From positions 1 through 64,000 of the IMG/VR virus record IMGVR_UViG_3300045971_000385: DNA of 64,000 bases. One strand, written 5' to 3'. The notes under the pieces were generated by a model. The model made no database searches. It was not told the DNA's origin and saw only the letters and a list, made by a program, of their open reading frames with translations. Below, piece after piece: positions 41,773 through 50,487 of the stretch (position 1 is the first letter of the stretch; each line of letters starts with the position of its first letter). The translations under genes and the position numbers were made by a program. Origin of the DNA: a virus.

Positions 41773-42333
41773 ATGTTATTCGGTGCTTTGGTGTATTTTT
41801 TATTATATCTTACAATCCCGTTAATATGTTGGGTAAAATTTGATATTTCTTGGCCCATGAGAATTTATTTTAAAATCTTATTATATTATTTTCTAGTAGC
41901 CATAATTACTTTTGCCGCTGTAGGTTTAACTTATATTGGAGATAATTCTTTCTATCAAGGAATAAATGCTTCAAGATTTAATTATAGTGCCGGTGTTGCT
42001 TGGTTTTTATCGCTATCAGGTTACATGATATTTCTTGCACCAATATTTCTTTTTGGTCAGTTAGCTTGGATGTGGGTTGAATTGAATCTCTATGGTGGTT
42101 TTATTCTATACACTTTTGAAATATTATCATTTTTTTACATATTTAGACCGTTAAACTTTATATTGAATATAGTTTTTGATGGCATTTTTTATTCTAAAGC
42201 AATGCATGAGGCAGCACAAGCTAGATTATTAGCTGATTATGAAGCTGATAATATGGTGCCTAATCCTGATCTTAATAAACCTGAAGAAGAATCTATTAAT
42301 TTTGAAACAAATGTTTTAAAAAGAAAAAAATAA
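41773..42333 (+). CDS. Multi-span membrane protein, early
   Basis: 186 residues with about four hydrophobic spans (near 4-22, 32-52, 70-95 and 105-130) and an acidic cytoplasmic-type C-terminus ending in KRKK. It stands alone between an early promoter and a strong terminator and is flanked by late genes, so it is an early single-gene insert. Candidates are superinfection exclusion or envelope modification; the sequence gives no family. Confidence 0.78.
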   Translation: MLFGALVYFLLYLTIPLICWVKFDISWPMRIYFKILLYYFLVAIITFAAVGLTYIGDNSFYQGINASRFNYSAGVAWFLSLSGYMIFLAPIFLFGQLAWMWVELNLYGGFILYTFEILSFFYIFRPLNFILNIVFDGIFYSKAMHEAAQARLLADYEADNMVPNPDLNKPEEESINFETNVLKRKK

Positions 42334-42348
42334 TTTTATCTTAACTGG

Positions 42349-42372
42349 AAAAGCCTGCTTAAGCAGGCTTTT
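42349..42372 (+). terminator. Strong terminator stem-loop
   Basis: Perfect 24-base palindrome AAAAGCCTGCTT/AAGCAGGCTTTT; TTTT within its right arm, then CG. It ends the single-gene early transcript from 41714. The A-run on the left arm could let it work in both directions. Confidence 0.85.
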
Positions 42373-42449
42373 CGTTGTCCTGAAATCCCATTTGACTGCA
42401 TTTTTAGTAAATAGTTTTGCGTACTATATACAAACAAATGGGGTTGATT

Positions 42450-43079
42450 ATGAAAGCTGTTAGTAAGGCTAAGAAGTTAGCAGAAAAGGTATCAGAGTTT
42501 GATGATATATCTTTAGCATCATTAGGAGTACATTTGTTTTTTGGTACAGTTGATGAAACGTCCGTTAAATCGGCAGCAGAATTTTTGCTTAAGTCTCATT
42601 TCCTGTTTAAGGAACCTCGAGAATTATCCTTATTTTTAAACAGTATTGGCGGAAGCTGTTACGATGGATTTGCCTTAACAGACATTATGGAAGTATCTCG
42701 TCATCCTGTTAAAACAATTGCTATGGGAAATGTATTATCGATGGGTGTTCTTGTTTTATGTGCTGGTGCAAAGGGGAGACGATTGATGACTAAAAATACT
42801 CAGGTTATGGTTCATCAATTTCACCATACTATTGAAGGTAAATTCCATGAAATGGAAGCAACTTTTAAAGCGCAAGTTTATTTAAAGAAACAATTTCTTA
42901 CTCACTTTAAACGTCACACAACAATGACAGATAAGCAAATAGAAACTATTATGTTTGGCCCAACTGATTATTGGTTGTCACCGAAAGAATGTTTAGATTA
43001 CGGTATCATTGATCAAATCATAGACGAATTGCCAGATGCAATTCTTAGTCATCGGGAATCTCTGCCTCTTTCCTCTTAA
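42450..43079 (+). CDS. ClpP-like serine protease
   Basis: 209 residues from ATG 42450 (GGGG 6 bases upstream; in-frame TTG 42417 and ATG 42438 are weaker). ClpP/crotonase fold with catalytic triad Ser 97 (GNVLSMGVLV), His 122 (VMVHQ) and Asp 173 (TDYWLSPKE). SIGGSCYDGFAL gives the oxyanion-side glycines. No ClpX/A partner is in the window. In phages such enzymes can mature the head or remodel the host; T4 itself uses the unrelated gp21. No clear promoter is visible right upstream. Confidence 0.88.
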   Translation: MKAVSKAKKLAEKVSEFDDISLASLGVHLFFGTVDETSVKSAAEFLLKSHFLFKEPRELSLFLNSIGGSCYDGFALTDIMEVSRHPVKTIAMGNVLSMGVLVLCAGAKGRRLMTKNTQVMVHQFHHTIEGKFHEMEATFKAQVYLKKQFLTHFKRHTTMTDKQIETIMFGPTDYWLSPKECLDYGIIDQIIDELPDAILSHRESLPLSS

Positions 43080-43245
43080 TAGATGCTTCGATAGCTTCTA
43101 TAAACTTGGCATATTGATTGGCGAATGAAGCATTTATTCCGCGCATGGCATAATACTTGTCTGACAAATTAATCTTAACATCATATAACTGCGATAGGGT
43201 TAAAGATGGCCATTCAGATTGCGGTGGTATTACTGGTGCTGTCAT
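43045..43245 (-). CDS. Small late protein, unknown
   Basis: 66 residues on the minus strand, overlapping the ClpP-like gene end by 35 bases. TAGGAG lies 7 bases before the ATG and TATAAATA 24 bases upstream (43269-43276), so it is a real late gene. The first 15 residues are Pro-rich, the rest helical and charged. No family recognised. Confidence 0.72.
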   Translation of the reverse strand: MTAPVIPPQSEWPSLTLSQLYDVKINLSDKYYAMRGINASFANQYAKFIEAIEASIKRKEAEIPDD

Positions 43246-43268
43246 ATTTGATCTCCTATATGTAGTAT

Positions 43269-43276
43269 TATTTATA
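43269..43276 (-). promoter_or_regulatory. T4-type late promoter (TATAAATA, minus strand)
   Basis: Exact TATAAATA on the minus strand, 24 bases before the ATG at 43245. Confidence 0.75.
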
Positions 43277-43306
43277 TGTGTCTAAATCTCATTCTGGTCG
43301 AGCATT

Positions 43307-43314
43307 TATAAATA
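43307..43314 (+). promoter_or_regulatory. T4-type late promoter (TATAAATA)
   Basis: Exact TATAAATA, 31 bases before the ATG at 43345. With 43269-43276 it forms a divergent late pair. Confidence 0.8.
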
Positions 43315-43344
43315 GAATTAGCAACTTTACACTTTGGAAAATAC

Positions 43345-43737
43345 ATGAAGCTTAATGAAATTAAAACTGTTAATGTCGGTGAATATGATTTATCTGAGGG
43401 TGTAATACCCGTTCACTTATCTATGACATTAGATCAAATAATCGATGCTGGTAAAATTACAAATAGTATTCAGACATTCACTCTAGGCGGACTCCTATCT
43501 ATGTTTAAGGATGGAGGTCCATTAAGATGGCCTCGAGATTTAAACACCTATGCTATGACAACAAGCTCCGACGTTATTGACGCTGTTAAGAATCTTTCTG
43601 ATTCCGAAGCTGTTGAGATGGCTGAGTGGTTGAAACAACAGTTAGTTAAACCAGTGGAATTTGAAACAGATCCTCAAATGTCACCACAAACTGATATAGT
43701 AAAATGGATGAGATACGTTCTCAAGAAACAAGATTAA
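43345..43737 (+). CDS. Late protein, candidate internal head protein
   Basis: 130 residues, starting MKLNEIKTVNVGEYDLSEG. The first five residues match the MKxxE motif of the other late candidates. LSEG near 17-20 fits L-x-E before Gly, the gp21-type cleavage form. The body has a DQIIDAGKITNSIQTFTLGG segment and is otherwise featureless. TATAAATA is 31 bases upstream. Packaging in the head is inferred. Confidence 0.75.
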   Translation: MKLNEIKTVNVGEYDLSEGVIPVHLSMTLDQIIDAGKITNSIQTFTLGGLLSMFKDGGPLRWPRDLNTYAMTTSSDVIDAVKNLSDSEAVEMAEWLKQQLVKPVEFETDPQMSPQTDIVKWMRYVLKKQD

Positions 43738-43847
43738 AAATTTTTAACGTGAAACTTTTAAAAGGAGATTCAGCTCACACTCGATGAAATTAACACGGCC
43801 TGGTGAATGTAAATTAAACATAACGCTAACAGTAAGGGGTCAAACGT

Positions 43848-44636
43848 ATGCCACGTAAACAGAAATATCCTCAGCCATTACCTAACGAAACTAAAGTACC
43901 AGCTTCTAGCGGAAATGCAGTAAGGATGAAGCATCAAATTAAGCAAAAAAATATAACTCAAGGATCTTATATTGAGTCTCTTCGTGAACAACCATTAACT
44001 ATTTGTAGTGGTCCTGCCGGCTCAGGCAAAACTTATATCGTAACTGCTATTGCTTTAGAGAAACTTATCAAGAATGAAGTTGATAAGATTGTGATCACTC
44101 GCCCAGTTGTTGAAGCTGGTGAAAAGATGGGATTCTTGCCGGGTACACTTGAAGAAAAACTTGATCCTTATTTACGACCAATTATGGATGCAATGGAAGA
44201 ACATATTGGCGTCATTATGGTTAAAAAATTGTTAGAGATTGGCAAAATCGAAATAGCCCCGCTTGCTTTTATGCGTGGAAGAACATTTAATAATTGCTTT
44301 GTTATTTTAGATGAAGCACAGAATACTACCCCATTACAGATGAAATTATTTTTAACTAGAATGGGATATGAAAGTACATTTGCCGTTAATGGCGATGTGA
44401 GTCAGTCAGATCTTACTAAACCTCGGGATCATGTAGGTTTGTGGGAAACTGGAATCGAGTACGCGGTTAGAAAACTTAAAGGGAGGGATGAAAATATCAA
44501 TTATATTCAATTCGAAAACAAGGACAGTGTCAGATCTGTAATGTGTTTAAGAGTATTAAACCTTTTGGATACGCCAGAACCGAAACTAGTCCCAAATCAA
44601 CAGAGAGCAGTACTAATGGAAGAAAGGGTGTATTAA
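43848..44636 (+). CDS. phoH: PhoH-like ATPase
   Basis: 262 residues, SD AAGGGGTC. Walker A at 55-62 (GPAGSGKT), TRPVVEAGEKMGFLPGTLEEKLDPY, Walker B FVILDEAQNTT and a GDVSQSDL motif: all standard PhoH blocks. The N-terminal 45 residues are basic. PhoH ATPases are widespread in phages and bacteria and are linked to RNA metabolism; the phosphate-starvation name does not prove such control. The C-terminal 30 residues overlap no other gene, and a terminator follows. Confidence 0.92.
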   Translation: MPRKQKYPQPLPNETKVPASSGNAVRMKHQIKQKNITQGSYIESLREQPLTICSGPAGSGKTYIVTAIALEKLIKNEVDKIVITRPVVEAGEKMGFLPGTLEEKLDPYLRPIMDAMEEHIGVIMVKKLLEIGKIEIAPLAFMRGRTFNNCFVILDEAQNTTPLQMKLFLTRMGYESTFAVNGDVSQSDLTKPRDHVGLWETGIEYAVRKLKGRDENINYIQFENKDSVRSVMCLRVLNLLDTPEPKLVPNQQRAVLMEERVY

Positions 44637-44703
44637 ATTTATTCATAGACAGACCCATTCGGTACTGCACTACATTAAATTGTTACATTTTATTAATAGG
44701 ACG

Positions 44704-44729
44704 GGGAGAACGCAAGGAGGCGTTCTCCC
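44704..44729 (+). terminator. Terminator stem-loop after phoH
   Basis: GGGAGAACGC (44704-44713) pairs with GCGTTCTCCC (44720-44729) around AAGGAG, followed by TTGTTTTT. A textbook factor-independent terminator. Confidence 0.9.
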
Positions 44730-44736
44730 TTGTTTT

Positions 44737-44744
44737 TATAAATA
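44737..44744 (+). promoter_or_regulatory. T4-type late promoter (TATAAATA)
   Basis: Exact TATAAATA directly behind the phoH terminator and 78 bases before the ATG at 44823. Confidence 0.75.
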
Positions 44745-44822
44745 TGTTTATCTATCTTTCTAGGTAAATACCGGACTCCTAGAAAAATCATATATTTGTG
44801 AGCCGGCACATATGGAGAAGTA

Positions 44823-47633
44823 ATGAGCTATAAAATCGACTGGCAGAGTAATGATGCAGAAGGGATGCCCGGCAAAGCGGCAATAACCTTACCTAATAAG
44901 ACCCTTAATACAACATCTACATCTCTTACTTTAACAGGTAAAGGTATCAATAATTACGGTGAAATTCAGCAAGAAAATTTCTTGCATTTAATGGAACATT
45001 TTTCATCTGGAGTTCCACCTCAAAATCCTACTATAGGTCAAATTTGGTTTAACACAGCCGAAACAATTTTATACATGCGAGTGGATCCAGCAGTAGTTGG
45101 TCCTATGCATCCTCTTTATCATCCTCAGAGTCCAGCAGCATGGGTTCAAATTTGGCCAGACAGTGGTGCAAATACTTATGCTGGTCTTGCAGAATATAAT
45201 GCACTAGGAATAGAAATAAATCGTATTATTGGTTTACCATCTGTATTTGGATCTCAGCCTGATTCTGCATATGAGCAGTGGGGTTGGGGACAAAATGATT
45301 TAGTTCCAATTTATGACAATGTAAACACATTGGCTGCTGGTTTTAGTCCAGCTATTTTCCCACCTGTGTTTGATAATAATGCGTGGGTTATTCTTCTTTC
45401 TCGTTTACGAAAAGCATTGAGACATGTTGGTATAAGTGAAATGCAAGCGTCACCAATAGGTTTTATAAATGATAACCGTCCTTTTGGTCCATTAGGAAAT
45501 GCCTTAGCTAATGATTATAATGATTATCCTGCTGTTGGAACATTAGCTGATTATAAGGCTGGTTGGCAAAATTTCGGAACTGCTACAGTTCAATTACATT
45601 ATGCTAATACACTAAATTCAATATCATCGCTTATTGGTGGTAGGTTTACAGCTTCACCTCTGTCAACCGAAATGTTAACACTTGGAACAGTTTCTAGATC
45701 AGCTCCTTGGACCTCATCTGTATCTCAAAGTGTGTCAATGACATTCGCAACACATGATAATGCTAGATCATATTTTAATTCTGGTGGCACATTTGCTTTC
45801 AATTTTAATCTAGCATCACCTGGTGCAGATATGTTAAGCGCATCATGGGCAAATTTCTTATCAAATCAGAGTAATTTAATATTTGATTTTAAAGGCGTTA
45901 GACATGGAACCACATATCATAATGGTCCAGCTGGAGTTCCAAGTCTAGGATTCTATGATTTGACAACTACGCCTCAATTGATATATGAAGTAAAGAGAAA
46001 TTATGGTGGCGCTTATTATTCAATATACGATGGTGGCCTACAAATATTCTCACATAAAATTTACAATGGTGATGGCACATGCACAATTAATTTCAATATT
46101 GTTTTTGCTGAGGCTCCATATCCGGGCGAATCAGTAACAGGCACATTGACATCTTCTCAAATAGCATTTAAAGCGAATTCTTTAAATGTTAATTCTCCAT
46201 TAATTTCTTATCCAAGTTGGACAGGTTCTTCAATAGATAATGTAGTACCGGCCCCAGCGCCTGGTCCAGCAGAAGGAACAGGTAGTGGTTCTGGTGGCTC
46301 AGGAGGTGGTGGTTCTGGTGGCTTTAGTATTACATCCTCAACAACTAATGTGAATGAGGGCGGTTCTGTAACATTCAATTTCATTACTAGTGGAATTGCT
46401 AATGGACAACCGGTATATTGGACTATAACTGGTTCTAATAATTCAAGCGATTTTGTAGGTGGAGTTTCATCTGGTAATGTAATTGTTAATTCTAATGCTG
46501 CATCACTAGTACTAACTTTAGCCAACGATTTAACAACAGAAGGAACGGAATCCTTTGCATTACAACTTAGAACCGGTGGACTTGCTGGAACAATAATGGC
46601 TATTAGTAATACCATTTATGTTGTAGATACTTCCATAACTCCAGCGCCAGTACCAACAGTTACGGGTGTAGAAATTCGTAAATTGAGTAATTCTGGTTCA
46701 CCTGCTAATTTCTCAATAAATGAAAATTCATCAGTTAATTTATATGCGATGGTTCTATATTCAGATTCTAGTTCAGCTCCATACAGTAATGTTATAGGAT
46801 CAAATATTACTTGGTCAGAAACTAATCCTTATGTCACATTAACAGGAGCATCTGGAAACCAAATAACATTGAACACCTTGTCAGTACCTGCTGATCAAGC
46901 TGCGCAATCTGTTACTGTATCTATAACAACGTCGGCAGGTGTATTCACTGATACAGTAAATGTTGCAGTTTTAGATGTTCCAGTGACATATGCTGGTTTA
47001 CAGATAAGACGTAATTCAAATGCTGGGCCTGATATGAATGGATCAACATTGATAGAAGGGACAAATGTTATAGTTTATGTTGTTAAATTATGGTCAGACG
47101 GTACTTCGACTGCATATCCAAATAGCAATCTAACATGGGCGGCGATACCAGTCGACAGCAATGGAACGATGTTAACATTGTCTAGTCAATCTGGAAATAC
47201 TATCTTTGTTACAGCACCACAAGTATCAAGCAATGGTAATTATGGTGGACTATCGGTAACTGGTGGAAATCCTGGTGAATCTACTGCTGCAAATATCTAT
47301 GTTTTAGACTCAGCAACTCCTGACAGAGCGCCTACTGTATCTAATGCTAGAATAAAGCTTCAAGGTCAACCAGCTGGAAATTCTAATATATTTGTAACGC
47401 ATCCATCTACATTAGCTGCTGATTATACATTTGATCAAGGTCAGCCTGCAAATTATGCTACGTACGTATGGTATAGAAGTGGAGTACCTATTAGCGGATT
47501 AGATCAATATAGTGGTGCATATGCGACTCAGTCTGCAGATATAGGAAATTCTATAACTTACACTGTAACATTATCTAATTATCTAGGTACAGTATCTTCA
47601 ACGTCTTCAAATAGTGCTGTTGTATCCGCATAA
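44823..47633 (+). CDS. Large virion protein with Calx-beta and Ig-like domains
   Basis: 936 residues, SD ATGGAGAAGT. The first 80 residues (LNTTSTSLTLTGKGINNYGE, NPTIGQIWFN) are, as I recall, the N-terminal domain shared by fibre or neck proteins of large T4-like myoviruses. A globular region runs to about 470, then a Gly/Ser linker (GSGSGGSGGGGSGG). A Calx-beta-like domain (SSTTNVNEGGSVTFNF..., EGTESFALQL) follows, then Ig-like domains to the end. Adhesion or decoration of the virion is likely. Late promoter upstream, terminator downstream, so it is a single-gene unit. Confidence 0.87.
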   Translation: MSYKIDWQSNDAEGMPGKAAITLPNKTLNTTSTSLTLTGKGINNYGEIQQENFLHLMEHFSSGVPPQNPTIGQIWFNTAETILYMRVDPAVVGPMHPLYHPQSPAAWVQIWPDSGANTYAGLAEYNALGIEINRIIGLPSVFGSQPDSAYEQWGWGQNDLVPIYDNVNTLAAGFSPAIFPPVFDNNAWVILLSRLRKALRHVGISEMQASPIGFINDNRPFGPLGNALANDYNDYPAVGTLADYKAGWQNFGTATVQLHYANTLNSISSLIGGRFTASPLSTEMLTLGTVSRSAPWTSSVSQSVSMTFATHDNARSYFNSGGTFAFNFNLASPGADMLSASWANFLSNQSNLIFDFKGVRHGTTYHNGPAGVPSLGFYDLTTTPQLIYEVKRNYGGAYYSIYDGGLQIFSHKIYNGDGTCTINFNIVFAEAPYPGESVTGTLTSSQIAFKANSLNVNSPLISYPSWTGSSIDNVVPAPAPGPAEGTGSGSGGSGGGGSGGFSITSSTTNVNEGGSVTFNFITSGIANGQPVYWTITGSNNSSDFVGGVSSGNVIVNSNAASLVLTLANDLTTEGTESFALQLRTGGLAGTIMAISNTIYVVDTSITPAPVPTVTGVEIRKLSNSGSPANFSINENSSVNLYAMVLYSDSSSAPYSNVIGSNITWSETNPYVTLTGASGNQITLNTLSVPADQAAQSVTVSITTSAGVFTDTVNVAVLDVPVTYAGLQIRRNSNAGPDMNGSTLIEGTNVIVYVVKLWSDGTSTAYPNSNLTWAAIPVDSNGTMLTLSSQSGNTIFVTAPQVSSNGNYGGLSVTGGNPGESTAANIYVLDSATPDRAPTVSNARIKLQGQPAGNSNIFVTHPSTLAADYTFDQGQPANYATYVWYRSGVPISGLDQYSGAYATQSADIGNSITYTVTLSNYLGTVSSTSSNSAVVSA

Positions 47634-47659
47634 TTATCTGATCGTGCAATTGAGGTAAA

Positions 47660-47689
47660 TAAAAGAAACGCTTAAACGCGTTTCTTTTA
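47660..47689 (+). terminator. Terminator stem-loop
   Basis: TAAAAGAAACGC (47660-47671) pairs perfectly with GCGTTTCTTTTA (47678-47689) over a 6-base loop. The A-run/T-run arms suggest it could work in both directions. Confidence 0.88.
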
Positions 47690-47713
47690 CCATCTTCATA
47701 AGGAATAACATAA

Positions 47714-48097
47714 ATGTCAAAAACTAATCCTGACCTTCAGGCAGCAATTGATACGCGTCTAGAAGAAGCTATGAAAACCCAGACATACAGGTTAACTTTA
47801 GCTACACAAAAAGAAAATGCTAGATTGAAATTATCAAATGATTTAACATTTGCTGTAAATGGTGGATCTTTTATTGTATCAATGGAACTTATTTCTTTTA
47901 TCTCAATCTTAATAATGGCTGGGAAAAATGAAACTATTCTACTTGACATGCATCAAAACCCAATTCAAATTGACGATCTAAATGAGTTTGTTGAATCAAT
48001 TATGAATGTGTATTTTGAGAGCACCAATACATTCTTTCTAGAATTTAATAAGCTACAAAAATTAAGAACTCCCAAGGCAATATTAGGAGTAAAATAA
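47714..48097 (+). CDS. Unknown, probably virion-linked protein
   Basis: 127 residues, SD AAGGAATAA. Starts MSKTNPDLQAAIDTRLEEAM and continues with a helix; a strand-helix region (TFAVNGGSFIVSMELISFISILI) and EFNKLQKLR end follow. I have the impression of a counterpart next to tail genes in other large myoviruses, without a known role. Its stop shares bases with the next start (TAATG), so it leads the glycosyltransferase operon. Confidence 0.7.
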   Translation: MSKTNPDLQAAIDTRLEEAMKTQTYRLTLATQKENARLKLSNDLTFAVNGGSFIVSMELISFISILIMAGKNETILLDMHQNPIQIDDLNEFVESIMNVYFESTNTFFLEFNKLQKLRTPKAILGVK

Positions 48098-48984
48098 TGT
48101 CAAGAGGCATTGTAATTTTTGGCGTTAATAATGAGCGAGTTGATTATGTTCAACTTGCTATTATGGCCGCATCATTTGTTAAAAAGAATATGCCCGGAAC
48201 TGATGTGTGTTTAATATCAGATGAAAATTCGGTTGTTGTATCAGGTGGAAGAGATGAACTATTAAAAACATTTAGTCACATTCAAATAATTCCAGAGAAT
48301 ACAGTAGAGCAATTTGAAAACAAACGAGCATACAAAGACACTCAATACTACCACGTACTAGATCGATTCAGAAATGAAACTAGATCATTAGTATACAACC
48401 TATCTCCCTTTGAAGAAACATTATTAATTGATAGTGATTTTCTTATTATGAATAACAATCTTAGTAAGGTGTGGGGTAGTGTAGAAGAGGTTATGATCAA
48501 TCATCAAGCTATAGGATTAGCACATAATCAATTACATGGACAAGAGTTTAGATTGAATCCATTTGGTATAAAAATGTACTGGGCTACCTTAATTTATTTT
48601 CGTAAGGGTGAAAAAGCTCAGACTCTTTTTAACTTGGTAGATCATATTAAAGATAATTGGGATTTTTATAAGCTAACATATGATTTTCCGAATTTACTAT
48701 TTAGGAATGATTATGCATTTTCAATTGCCATTCATATCTTAAATGGATTTTTAGAGAATAGCAATTATGTTGTATCTCTTCCAGAACCAACTATTCTAAG
48801 CGCGTTAGATATAGATCAATTTTTTGACATTCAATCGCCAACTGAAATATGTTTATTTGCTAATGATATGAAAGAATCTTGGAAGTTCTCAGCAATTAAA
48901 ACTAAAGGTTTAAATGTTCATTGTATGAATAAGCTTTCTTTGATTAATCATATGGACAAAATAATGGGAATACTAAATGAGTAA
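48097..48984 (+). CDS. Glycosyltransferase-like protein (GT-A fold), first of a tandem pair
   Basis: 295 residues. Residues 1-40 begin a Rossmann-type strand (IVIFGVNNERVDYVQLAI). The metal/nucleotide-sugar DxD is Asp 112-x-Asp 114 in LLIDSDFLIM. YWATLIYFRKGEKAQTLFNLV is conserved with the next gene. The pattern fits GT8-like retaining transferases, though the family cannot be fixed by eye. Probable substrate is an NDP-sugar; acceptor unknown. Overlaps the next gene by 8 bases. Confidence 0.75.
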   Translation: MSRGIVIFGVNNERVDYVQLAIMAASFVKKNMPGTDVCLISDENSVVVSGGRDELLKTFSHIQIIPENTVEQFENKRAYKDTQYYHVLDRFRNETRSLVYNLSPFEETLLIDSDFLIMNNNLSKVWGSVEEVMINHQAIGLAHNQLHGQEFRLNPFGIKMYWATLIYFRKGEKAQTLFNLVDHIKDNWDFYKLTYDFPNLLFRNDYAFSIAIHILNGFLENSNYVVSLPEPTILSALDIDQFFDIQSPTEICLFANDMKESWKFSAIKTKGLNVHCMNKLSLINHMDKIMGILNE

Positions 48985-49837
48985 AGGTTATTTTACTATA
49001 GCTCAGGGACAGACATATCAGCGCCTTGCATATGCTTTAGCTTTATCACTAAAAATATCTCAGCCTACTGGATATAATTCACTTGCTATTGGTGTAACGC
49101 CTAAAGAATTGCCATTTGTTAATCCTAAGTATCTAGAAGTCTTTGATGCAGTAGTTCCAATTCCATGGAAAGATAGTGCTATTAATAGCTCATGGAAATT
49201 AGAGAATGAATGGAAAGCCATTCACATGACTCCTTATGACGAGACAATTAAATTAGATGCTGACATGTTATTCCCAGCAGATGTTAGTCATTGGTGGAAA
49301 TACTTGGAACTTAGTGATGGCGTATTTGCTACACAAGCTCATACATATAGAGGTCATATAGCTGAGTCTGATTATTACAGAAAAACATTCACTGAAAACA
49401 ATTTGCCAAATGTATATTCGGCTATGTTTTATTTTAAAAAGAATGATGTCAATTTTGAATTTTTCGAAATAGCAGAACATATTTTTAATAACTGGGAAAG
49501 ATATTTTTATGATTTCTTGGCTACAGAAAATAGACCTAAGATAGTATCTACCGATGTAGTGTTCGCTATCGCAGCAAAAATTATGGACTATCAACAATAT
49601 AATAAAACGCCACAGCTTCACTGTCCATCTTTTGTTCATATGAAGACTAGATTGCAGGATTGGCCTGACGATCAATTTATGTCTGAGGATTGGACTAAAA
49701 TGATTCCTCATTATTTCGATAAGAGAGGTAATTTAAAAGTTGGAAATTATGCTCAGATATTACCATTTCATTATCACGTAAAAGATTTTATAACGGATAA
49801 AATTATAGAAAATATGGAAAAGAGGTTAGGCATATGA
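48977..49837 (+). CDS. Glycosyltransferase-like protein (GT-A fold), second of a tandem pair
   Basis: 286 residues. DxD is Asp 94-x-Asp 96 in IKLDADMLF. VYSAMFYFKKNDVNFEFFEI and the STDVVFAIAAKIM end correspond to matching parts of the preceding gene, so the two are paralogues from tandem duplication. Both would use an activated sugar. Overlaps the next gene by 4 bases. Confidence 0.75.
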   Translation: MSKGYFTIAQGQTYQRLAYALALSLKISQPTGYNSLAIGVTPKELPFVNPKYLEVFDAVVPIPWKDSAINSSWKLENEWKAIHMTPYDETIKLDADMLFPADVSHWWKYLELSDGVFATQAHTYRGHIAESDYYRKTFTENNLPNVYSAMFYFKKNDVNFEFFEIAEHIFNNWERYFYDFLATENRPKIVSTDVVFAIAAKIMDYQQYNKTPQLHCPSFVHMKTRLQDWPDDQFMSEDWTKMIPHYFDKRGNLKVGNYAQILPFHYHVKDFITDKIIENMEKRLGI

Positions 49838-50487
49838 ACATAATGGATTTTATTAATCAGCTAGTAACTGGGTCGGCTCAGTCTGAGCCGCCTGTAGTAG
49901 TTAAGTCTACTAATAAATTTTATGCGCATATTGATACTCAACAGATTTCTATATGCGCAATCTCTCCATCAGAATCCGATGATAGACATATTAGAAATGT
50001 AGAAATTGATAGTGAAACTGCAATTAAATTTTTATCTGGTGAGGAAGCTTTATCTGGCTGGGAAGTTTTAATTGCTGGTGAGGAATATAAAATTAGTAAA
50101 AATGTTAAAACTGGTAGAGCGGTTTATAATAGAGTTGAAATTCAACCTATTACTGAAGTTACTTGGCTAGAAGAATCTAAAAAGAAATTAACATCCGAGG
50201 ACATCCTTATCAGCATAAGTCATAAGAATAAAACTGCTAGCATTCATTATGATGGTAGTAAAATCTCTAATTGGGCAAGACCTGCTAAATTATATTTTAC
50301 TGGAGAAGGGGATCCATCATACCTGAAATGTGCATTTACCTTAGATATAAATATCATCAATGACATTATGGTAGCTAATAAATTATCTAGATGGCCGAAT
50401 CCAATTATATTGCCGCTATCGGATACTACTGATATATCTGTCTACACAATTAAATCCAATCTTATTATAAATTTAAATCACATATGA
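49834..50487 (+). CDS. Unknown protein in the glycosyltransferase operon
   Basis: 217 residues. Begins with a helix (MNIMDFINQLVTG), then Pro-rich and beta-rich segments with regular turns. No catalytic motif. It sits between two glycosyltransferase genes with ATGA overlaps on both sides. It may be the acceptor or a partner, or simply a virion protein. Confidence 0.68.
   Translation: MNIMDFINQLVTGSAQSEPPVVVKSTNKFYAHIDTQQISICAISPSESDDRHIRNVEIDSETAIKFLSGEEALSGWEVLIAGEEYKISKNVKTGRAVYNRVEIQPITEVTWLEESKKKLTSEDILISISHKNKTASIHYDGSKISNWARPAKLYFTGEGDPSYLKCAFTLDINIINDIMVANKLSRWPNPIILPLSDTTDISVYTIKSNLIINLNHI

Noticed and set aside
42400-42450. Promoter for the ClpP-like gene
   Set aside because: TACTATATAC is A/T-rich but has neither an extended -10 box nor TATAAATA, so I could not support a call.
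43784-43858. 24-residue ORF just before phoH
   Set aside because: Its best SD is too far (about 16 bases from the ATG), it overlaps the phoH start in another frame, and no promoter is visible. Likely chance.
46208-46615. Antisense frame of 135 residues in the 44823 gene
   Set aside because: Arises opposite the Gly/Ser linker (Pro-rich product), without SD or promoter.
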